A stretch of DNA of 64,000 bases from Colletotrichum lupini (taxonomy: Eukaryota; Ascomycota; Sordariomycetes; Glomerellales; Glomerellaceae). The stretch spans positions 7,626,001 to 7,690,000 of the forward strand of contig NC_064672.1 of NCBI RefSeq assembly GCF_023278565.1, read 5' to 3'. Of the stretch, positions 55,540 through 64,000 are shown piece by piece. The position numbers and the translations under genes were made by a program. The notes below the pieces were generated by a model, which ran no database searches, was not told the origin of the DNA, and was given only the letters and a program-made list of their open reading frames with translations. The number at the start of each line of letters is the position of its first letter. Positions within the stretch are counted from its first letter, which is position 1.

Positions 55540-57156
55540 ATGACCGCCTCTCCCGTTCAGAACCCCGCGGTCTCAGCCGAATCCAAGTCAGCCAAGAAGA
55601 AGAAGGCCAAGGCCGCCGAGCGCACCGAGTCCCCTGCTCCCACTGCCTCTCCTGCCCCCGAGAAGGCTGACGCCTCCGACGAGTCCGGCGAGACTGCATA
55701 CATTCGCGAGATCCAGAAGTAGGTCGAAATCAACGACTGGAGCTTCTCCTATTGCTCGTATGCTAATCGCGCTCCGTAGGAACATTCGCAACACCACCAA
55801 GAAGCTTGTCCGTGCCTACCCTATACCTTCACACTTACTTACCCCTCTCTGTGGCAAGGTTCATCAACTAACTTCCCACCCACCAGACCAATGCCTCAAA
55901 GATCGACAACCTGATTGCCGAGAACGCTGGCAAGTCCCTCGACGACCTCGTCGCTGCTCGCATTATCAATGCCGACCAGAAGGCGCAGTACCTCAAGAAA
56001 CCTGCCCTGCAGGCCCAGATCTCACAGTACGAGGAGCAGATGGCCCAGTACAAGAAGATCGACCAGGAGTACCGCACTCGTGCTACTGCTGAGAAGGCAG
56101 AGCTTGAGAAGTCCTTTGCCGAGAAGCTGGAGAAGGAGAAGGCCGCCGCCGTCGCCGAGGTGAAGGCTCAGCAGGCCCAGCAGGAGGGTGATTCTAGCAA
56201 GAGCATCAACAGCAAGCTCCTCACCCTGTCACAATTCCTTCGTCTCGCTGCCGCCCGCCGCTCCGAGGATGCCGACCAGAGCAATGAGGAGAACAAGGCC
56301 CTGGAGGGTGTTCTTCTCGCCATCTACACGGGTGACGACAGTGCCGTCGCCACCATGCTCAAGCTGATTGACGGCGCCGAAGAGCAGACGTACAGCGTCA
56401 ATGGCGAGCTGCTCGAGACGACCTGTAAGCTTTTTTCTCACACCTCGATAGTACATCCCATACTGACCTTTTATACCTAGTCGGCCAAGTCAAGGCAGCT
56501 GCCAAGGCCTACAAGTCTCCTTACGACGAGCTTGCGCCCGCCGAGACCGAGACCGCTGCGACCCAAGCTGTTACCGATCCGACCATTGCCAACGCTACCG
56601 TGAACGAGATCGAGGCTGGCGATGCTGCCATCACCAACGGCCAGACCGAGGAGGCGGCCACCGAGACCCCTACTAACGCCAACATCGGTAGTGGCGCCGG
56701 TAACGCCGCCGGCGAGAAGTGGGACCAGTCGGCCGACAACAGCATGTCGCTTTCTCAGGAATGGGTTTCTGTTCCCCGCGATCCTGCAGAGACCGAGACT
56801 GGCGTCGAGGCTACCCCCGCTGCCGTTTCCAACACCCAGTCTTGGGCCGATGACCAGCCTGAGCACCACGAGATCCAGCCCGAGGTACGTTCAAGTGAGC
56901 TGTGATGACCGAACGCGAGACTGACTGTACTTAGACCCCTGCTCCCGCTGCCGCCGACCCCAACGACGGCTTCCACCAGGTCCAGGGCCGCAACCGCGGC
57001 CGTGGCGATCGTGAGGGAGGCTACCGCGGACGTGGTCGTGGTGAGTGGCGCGGCGGTCGTGGACACCGTGGCGATGGCCGTGGCCGGGGAGGACGTGGCG
57101 GCCCTCGCGGCGGCTCCATCTCTCAGCGTGGACCCCGTCGGACTGAAGAGTCATAG
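55540..57156 (+). CDS. RGG-box protein, YAG7-like
   Basis: Five exons (55540-55718, 55780-55807, 55887-56424, 56481-56884, 56935-57156) give 456 residues. The 28-nt second exon encodes NIRNTTKKL. The N-terminus is Lys/Ala/Pro-rich (SAKKKKAKAAER). The middle is helical with a coiled coil (YEEQMAQYKKIDQEYRTRAT; EKSFAEKLEKEKAAAVAEVK) and a conserved-looking domain containing SINSKLLTLSQFLRLAAARR and LEGVLLAIYTGDDSAVATML. The C-terminus is a classic RGG/RG tail (GRNRGRGDREGG; GRGRGEWRGG), which binds RNA and is normally methylated on Arg. An acidic, disordered segment with a Trp pair-like EKWDQ lies between. I recall such fungal proteins as YAG7-like; the name is from memory and only moderately certain. 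A role in translation or mRNA binding is inferred. Confidence 0.75.
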
Positions 57157-59247
57157 AGACGCTCTGTCCAGCGGCGTTCTCTGGCCTCTCAGCGGTCATT
57201 GGGTAGGCTCAATTCCTACGCGGCGTCGCGCGTTACGCGACGGCGCATTACGACTGGGGCATGGCGACGCCCTTCGCAACGTGATTTACTACAATGGCTT
57301 TGATAGGTGTCAAGGCTGGTAAAGGAATGGATGGGTAAGGGATGTTGTTTAATGAACAATCAAGGCATTCGGTTCCCCTGTTCTGCTTTCTGGGCGGTTG
57401 GCATGGCTGGCGGTGTTGGGTTGCGTGGCTTACGCTTGTACAATACACAGCATGACTTTCGGGGCCGGTATACAAAAAAACATACGGAATGAGACATTAA
57501 TACCCAAAAATCATGAGACCCTACGAGTGCTGATCAGACAAAACTCATGAGAACGATGTTAGAATGTAATCCTTACCAAACAAAGACGCAATTGGAAGCT
57601 GCACAGCTACTCAAAGACCAATGAGGCCCTTTTCGGTTTGCTCTTGAGGCTGGACATACCATGGCAGGCCAACGAAGCCAAGGGTGTCACAGTATCATCC
57701 CATCGCTTTACTCAATTGACAGCTCGCTATTTGAAGTTACTCGAAATCTCGACGAGTGATGAGAAAGCACCTTTGGATACTGGAGCGCCTTGGGCGGGCT
57801 TCCACAATATGAGCAGCTTGGCGTATCTCCCCTCTCTGAAGGCTGGAAAAAGCGCAAACGTGACCAAGTGCAATTCTGAGCTTGATTTACTCGATAGCTT
57901 AGTATTAGAGTTATAAATCCACTCAATAAGGTCGTCTAGTATGGCATGTCCAAACATATAAACTGAAGTACAATATCTCTTTTTTCTTTCTTAGAATACC
58001 AAGGAGGGAATTTGCATGATGTTAGACACCTGGTACCTTGACAGTCTTCCTATTATGACACTTGAAAATGATAAGAACTCCTAAGCGTAGAATAACCTCA
58101 AAAATGCTCTCATCGACTCATCCTTCCCCATCTCATTGGATTTCGCAGCTAGTCACATATTAGCCAACGTTGAGACTGGCGAGGAATTTGACGGCATCGT
58201 ACGTATCAATCCAACTTCGTCATTGGCCGTACATCAAGCCGTTACTCGGCATACGGGGTTTCTGGGACTGGTGACAGACGTGCTGGGACTCGTACGGCTC
58301 GAGGCAGCGGGCACATAGGCGCCGGGTGAGAGATGCAGACAGGTTTGAAGTGTAAGAGGGAAGGAATGAGTTGCAGTCCATGTTGATGTGCATGTGGTGT
58401 TGCTTCGCCGAGATGCGGTGCGCTGATATCAATCCTCGAGATTGGAGGAAATATGCAAGAAGGATTTCTGTGCTTCTTTTGTTTCCTCTCGACTACTTAA
58501 GTACGTGTACCTACATGATGATCTTGTGTAGAGCCGCTTCAGCCGATGATACACACCTAGTTTTGGTCCGTGATCGTCATGTCAGCAAACTCTCCCCTTC
58601 CCCACAACGCCTGGTAAGGCTGCCGGTGCCGAGAGTTTGGAGAGGTCGGAGTGGAGACCGCGATGCTGTTAAGCATACCGACATTCTCACCTGGCTCCAG
58701 GCAGAAACGGAAAGGGTGGAGTGCCCGTTGCCTCACCGTTCCCATTGATGCTGACTTTGGAGGCGCATCTTACTCACACCTTACAAGGCGAACCAAAGGT
58801 AACCAGCGCCTGATTGCATTGGTTGTGGGGGGTGCTTATGCATCTCGGGACTGACAGAGATGGGCGGGGGGACAGGGGAGGGGATGAGCGGCCCTCACGT
58901 AATCACAGATGAGGAGAATCAGGCTCGATGGCGATGAACGGAGGCTTGATTGGGGGTCAGGTTTTGGACATCATTGACGTTGAGACTCGGTGGTGTTGCG
59001 GCCGAGAATGAGCTCAAGACAGTGATGGCCCCAATTAGATCGGGCTGTGAACATCATGGGTCTCCAATTTGGAACGCATCACCGACTCTTAATCACCACG
59101 TACTTGACTCGGAACAAACGGATTGAACCAGAAAAGGAGGTCACTTATACGGTGCCCTTGTCTGTATTAGATGTGTATGTACTCATAAGCCCTCACAAAA
59201 CTCCTAGACGCTTGATTTCCAAAAAACCTCATTATCAAAAAAGACAA
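57157..59247. other. 2.1-kb intergenic region
   Basis: No supported gene. Short frames such as 57638-57916 and 58371-58748 show no domain. It contains the 3' ends of the two flanking convergent genes. Confidence 0.5.
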
Positions 59248-61099
59248 TCACGCACGGCACATGCGGCCATCAGCAGCAACATTCCACTTGTCGCTACCGA
59301 CCGTCTTGAGCGCGTAAAACACGCCCGAGGGGTCCCACTTGGTCTTGATGGTGAGCAACTTGTCATAGTTGCCGCCAAAGAACTTCTCCTTCCAGTCGGG
59401 GATGTTGAAGTCGGCCTCGTTGACGTAGTTTCCGGACCCGGGCGTCGCGGCCTCGATGGGCGGGATGATTTCTTCCGTCATGGTCTTCTGGTCCCCCTTC
59501 ATCTGCTCCCAGTCGGCCGGGTCGTTGCTCCACGCCGTCGAGTACTGCACGTGGATGGCAGCCTTGCGGAAGTGCGGGTTCACGGCGTTGTCGACGCCCG
59601 CGGGCGCCGTGGCGTTGAGGGCCACGCCGGCGGAGAGGACGCCGTGGTTGTCGGCGCCGTAGCGGATGGCTGAGACGTAGGCCGCGCGGGCGGTGGTGTC
59701 TGTTAGGACGGAGCGGGGCACGAGGCGGGAGCCAAAGTTGTAGGACTCGACCTCGACGTGGCCGTAGGGGAGGGGACCCATCCACTTGTCGTAGTGGTCG
59801 CGGTAGCTCGAGTAGTTTGTGGCGGCGGAAGAGTAGGGGATGGAGAGGTTGGCGAGGACGTCGAGGAAGGGCTGGAGGATGGTCTTTGCCTCCTCGGCCG
59901 TCTTGTTGTAGGCCGTGAGAGGGTTGATGGCGAAGACGCTGCTGCTGTAGAGGAAGACGACCATGGCGCCCTGGTCGGTCATGCCGGGGAGGAGGGAGTG
60001 GAAGGCGTCGAGCATCTGCCACCACTTCTCTTGGGTGGTGTACGAAGCAGCAGTCTGGAGACCAACGCCGCCGATGGTGGCGTCGGGGTATGCGCGGACG
60101 GTGACGGCGGTAACGACGCCGAAGGTTCCGGGGCCGCCGCCACTGAGGGCCCAGAAGAGGTCCGCGTTCTCCGTGCGGGAGGCGGTGACGATCTTGCCGT
60201 CGGCGGTGACGACCTCGTACTCGAGCGCCTGGTCGGCGGCCATACCAAAGTTGGTGGTGAGGGCCGAGTGGCCACCGCCCTGGATGTAGCCTCCGGCGGG
60301 ACCGACGGTGGGACATTCGCCGCCGACGACGACGAGGCCGGCGGTCTTGCCGGCCTCGGTGAGTTCATAGCCGAGAACGCCGGCGCCCATCTTGATTGCG
60401 GGGCCGGACCAGAGGTCATCGGACCAAGTGGTCACGGTGATCTCCTTGAGTTTGTGGGTCCATGCCGCGAGGGCTCCGGCACCGGTTGAGCGGCCAAGAT
60501 GGCTGAGTCGTTGGTTAGCGATAATGCTTCGTGGGCGGGATGGCGCTTATAGGTGCGGATGAGACTTACTCATGACCCGTGTTGCGGACGAGGAATCTGA
60601 TGTTGTTCTCCCGCGCAAAGTTGATGGTCTCGACAACATCTTGGGCAGATGTCACCTCAACAGCATAGTTGACGTAGTTTCCGAGCAGACACGGAAGCGT
60701 GCGATCCGTGAAGGGGTCGCAGGACTGGTTGGCGAAATAGCTCTGCATCACGGAAGAGGAGGAGGGGAAGCTGAGGGGTTTGTTAGTCGATATTCCGCAT
60801 AACTTGAGAGATCAAGTATGAGCTTACTGAGTCTCGGGAAGAGTCCACGAGTTTTGCAGCGCCGTGCAGGCAGCCTCGTCGTAGTTGGGGTCGTGACACA
60901 CGGAGCCAATGGGCACGGTGGCGATGAGCTTGCCGCTGACAGTGGTGTTGAGGGTATCCCAAGCCGTCGTGGCGGGCCAGCTGGCGTCGCCGGGGAGGGA
61001 GCGGCACGTAGCATTCTCGACGCGCTTGGGGAGAAGGCCCGCGGCAGCGAAGGGCGCGGCGACCCTGGCCGCCGTTGCGATGACGGCGGAGGACTTCAT
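59248..61099 (-). CDS. Secreted FAD-linked oxidase of the berberine-bridge type
   Basis: These enzymes oxidise alcohols, sugars or secondary metabolites with bicovalently bound FAD. Three exons (61099-60828, 60770-60570, 60502-59248), joined in phase 2 at both junctions, give 575 residues. An Ala-rich N-terminus (MKSSAVIATAARVAAPFAAAG) suggests secretion. The mature part has several N-glycosylation sites (ENATC, NTTVS, NQSCD). The FAD-binding PCMH domain carries RNTGHD with His157 and GGECPTVGPAGGYIQGGGHS with Cys221, the two flavin attachment residues. The BBE domain closes the protein (NYVNEADFNIPDWKEKFFGG). The His-Asp codon pair is completed across the second intron. Nothing around it forms a biosynthetic cluster, so the substrate is open. 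Confidence 0.92.
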
Positions 61100-64000
61100 C
61101 TTGACAGGGCTGAAGAGAGAAAGGAGCGGAACGGAGGAAAGTCTTGGAGCCTTGAGGAAGGGGACGGGAAGGGGATGGCCGACCCGAGGGGGGATATTAA
61201 AGAATGACTAGGCTGCAGGGAAGACTCCTGACGAGTTCATCAAGTGGGAGGGCCATGATGGAGAGTCTTTATATTGAGGAGAAGCAAACTGCATTGGAGA
61301 ATCGAGAGACAGGTCGTGAATGACCAGGGATCTGTTTACGGCGCGACGGCGAGCTTTCCTGGCCCTGCTAGGCGGGCTGTGTTGCTTGAGGCATGGTGCT
61401 TGAGGCATGGGGGCGGATAATGGATGTCAATCTCCCTTCTCGACTGGGTACTGTGTGAGGAGCAGCGTGAGTGTGTGTCGAGAGTCGAGGAGTCGAGAGT
61501 TCTCCTCCTCCCACGACACGCCTGGGGCCCGTTGCTGGGATTATCCCCCTTTGAGCAGCATGCTCCGGGATAGTGTGGTGGCTACGGGGTAGATGCGGAG
61601 CCCCCCCTTCAGCCTTTGCTCTCTCTTTTGCCCTCTCTTTCGCAGAGTCTCTCACAGACTCACACACACTCTCTCCTTGATTCCATGAGGCTTGAAGCGA
61701 GGCATGGACCAGGGCAGTTGTGTGCCATCCACACCTTGCACTTACTTCTCGTCCGCTCTTCTGCTTTGACCACGGGGATCGACACGAGGTTCTGTTGCGT
61801 AGAACAAGAAGAATTGGCATCCGTCCGGGAGTCCTCCGAAGCCGAAGAAAGAAGACGGGGGCTTAGATGTCAGAAGAGGGAAATGAGACGTGCGTAATCT
61901 GTCGTTCGATTGCGGCAGGCTTCTGGAAGGGGATGTGGAACAAAGTTGACCAAGTATTGACTTTTGCATGAAATTCGAATCTCGCAAACTGCCGGGGGTG
62001 CTGGTCAAAGCGGCTGGAATGGGATGAACAAACAGGATGACAGCACAAACCGCTTACTCTGGCACTTCTCAACTCTACACACAAACCCAGTGTGAATGCG
62101 AAGTGATTGCGACCAAGTGCGAGGAACCTAATCAACGGGTCAACGTATCGGTATGGGCCTCACCCCCCTGTTGGCGCTAGGTGTTGTGAACTCGTGGAGT
62201 TTGCCTCGGCCCCGATGATCAGTGTTCCCCTACTGGACCAGTCGAGGTCCGACGGAGAACCCAAGAAGCCCCTGTATTTCCCCTTGATCTGGATCCTTCG
62301 CGCCTGCAATCCGGGTCTCCATGCCTTCTTGCGCGTGCTCGTTCACTCTGTTCCTGCAGCACAGGCCCTGATGCCGGTTCCGTTACTACATGACTGGCGG
62401 ACAATTGGACGATGGGGGCCGTCGCGTGTCCTTGACGTTGGGTGGAAGTTGGGATCAACGGGAAGGGCTGATGGGACCTGTTCTTTTTCTGCCCTACGCT
62501 GATTGAGTACGGATGAACGCCCGCTGATTCGTATAAACACTGACACGAATGAGATTTTGGTGGTGTCTGTGTTGACTTGACTTGCTAGGTTGAGAACGCC
62601 GTCTATTTTGAGTTGAAAGAACAAAGCGTCAGCTAAGACATGCATACATAGCACGCGCTCCGAGTGTGCCGGTGTGGGGGACTGACGGCATTCATCGATC
62701 AAGAAATCTCTTGTCGTCTTTCCTTCTTTTTCCAATGGTTGGATGGACTTGTTCCCTCTTTGGGCAAAGGCAGACACACCATTCTGCGAAAACCAACAAC
62801 AACCGAGTTCCAACAAACTAAACAAGATCGAATCTGCCGGAGCAGAAAACAATAGTTTGCCGCCTCTCCCGTGAGGAACCACGCCACACAACCGCATGAG
62901 GTAGCAAACACAGAAACGCCGTTACGGCAGCCATTCGTTTCTGTCTAAAACGCAGTTTCTCCGTGGTGTCCGCTCAATAGCATCAGCCACTAGCGCCGCC
63001 GTTGTGTTTCCCATCAGGATTTAGGTGCGGCGTTTGTGGCCAGTTCAAGCTTCTCAACGGCCCTCTCCCGCGAAGACCAAAGTTTAGTTCTCTTAGCCAG
63101 ACCGTCCCAACGTTCCAAGGGGGCCCGCGATGTCACTCACTAGCCTCGGGGGCAAAGGACGGAAAAGACGCAAAGGTAAGGGGGGTCTTTTGGCAGGCTG
63201 GCACGTTGTGCCAACGTCGCATGTGGCGACATCGAACCATGCGCCCATAAAACTTCGGCGATATATTCCAAAGAAGTCTCTGATGTAGGTCGTCGAGTCC
63301 AACATCCAACGTCCAACAGCCCCGCAAAGGCTCAGTGAGAGGGGGCAGGCAGTTGGGGGGATCCAACCGCAACCCTATGCGAAGCAGCGAATCTCTTAGC
63401 TTCGGAAGAGTGCCGAACCTGGCATCTTCCCGCTGCGCCTCTGAACGTTGCAGGAGAACAACAGCCAGCATGCCAGCAGCTCGAACCCAGTCTTACCTCT
63501 CTTCTTCTTTTTTTCTCTTTCGGCGTTTGTGTTTGCTTACGGAATACCAATACCTTGCTTGCCATCGCGCCAACATGTTCTGCAATTCCACTTTGGCGCC
63601 AACACGTGCTGGTGCCAACGGGGTGAGGGGCCGGGAGGCGAACCGGTGGATTCGGATGGGGATGTCTGCGCCGGGATCATCTCGGGGATCAAGTCTTCTT
63701 TCGAAGCTCGTGCGCAACGTTAGTTTGATGGAGTCTTCAAAAGACAATAGAGGAGTAGTATAGACTAGTACGGGGAGAGCCTAGGAGGCTGACGCAACTT
63801 CCTCCCATGTCTATCCGTACATGTGTCTATATTCCGATGGTGGGGGCCGTTTTTATCTACGGACACGTCCTATGCTCCTTTTGCTCTGTTCTTCTGTCTC
63901 CTTCGGGAAGGAAGATGTGCGGCTCTGCCTATTGTCGTCCTCCTCAATCCGTATCTTGCAGCTATTGTCCGTCGCCATGGCCCGGGTCTATCGGTGTTTG
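61100..64000. other. Right-hand flank without a supported gene
   Basis: Upstream DNA of the FAD oxidase gene followed by unassigned sequence to the window edge. Frames at 61368-61820, 62343-62897 and 63335-63763 show no recognisable protein features. A gene starting just beyond the window cannot be excluded. Confidence 0.45.

Noticed and set aside
49992..61099. MFS transporter plus FAD oxidase as a secondary-metabolite cluster
   Set aside because: Prefoldin 4, CENP-W-like and YAG7-like housekeeping genes lie between them, and no backbone synthase or regulator is present.
1..64000. Intact transposons, 5S rRNA or complete tRNA genes
   Set aside because: I found no transposase or reverse-transcriptase motifs, no 5S sequence and no full cloverleaf on either strand by eye; a dedicated search was not possible.

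Overview
The window is nuclear DNA of a filamentous ascomycete. It most resembles a Sordariomycete: short GT-AG introns of about 50-100 nt with CTAAC/CTAAT branch points, C-ending codons in highly expressed genes, separate acl1 and acl2 genes for ATP-citrate lyase, and a fungal-type GPI-anchored GH72 enzyme. The species cannot be named from the sequence alone. Most of the long open frames are shadows of C-ending codon bias. I support sixteen gene or gene-part calls, with intron boundaries read directly from the DNA.

Layout. 1-5 kb: no gene, ending in the pyrimidine-rich leader of a GH72 beta-1,3-glucanosyltransferase (4992-6757, +). 9.3-20.1 kb: the two ATP-citrate lyase subunits, acl2 (-) and acl1 (+), transcribed away from each other across a 6.7-kb spacer. 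22.1 kb: mitochondrial ribosomal protein uL30m. 23.1-26.7 kb: a chromo/MRG chromatin protein (EAF3-like, -) whose first intron is 2.5 kb. That intron holds a same-strand gene for an acidic protein plus an additional candidate first exon. 27.4-32 kb: a Cnl2/NKP2 kinetochore gene (+), an ER thioredoxin-like membrane protein (-), and a CENP-Q homologue with a long AT-hook array (+). 32.6-36.1 kb: a large disordered protein gene (-) interrupted by one in-frame TAG. 36.1-44.8 kb: no gene, but short dispersed motifs. 44.8 kb: a secreted Thr/Ser-rich protein. 50-51.9 kb: an MFS transporter (-). 52.8-54.1 kb: prefoldin subunit 4 (-) head-to-head with a CENP-W-like histone-fold protein (+). 55.5-57.2 kb: an RGG-tailed YAG7-like protein (+). 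59.2-61.1 kb: a secreted bicovalent-FAD oxidase (-). The rest to 64 kb shows no gene.

How the genes relate. acl1 and acl2 together form the cytosolic acetyl-CoA source. NKP2, CENP-Q and CENP-W all belong to the inner kinetochore (CCAN) and lie within 27 kb, with an EAF3-type chromatin gene sharing a divergent promoter with NKP2. The GH72 enzyme and the Thr/Ser-rich protein serve the cell wall or surface. The MFS transporter and the FAD oxidase are separated by conserved housekeeping genes and do not form a biosynthetic cluster. The most unusual points are the nested gene(s) inside the EAF3 intron, the AT-hook array on CENP-Q, and the in-frame stop at 33500.
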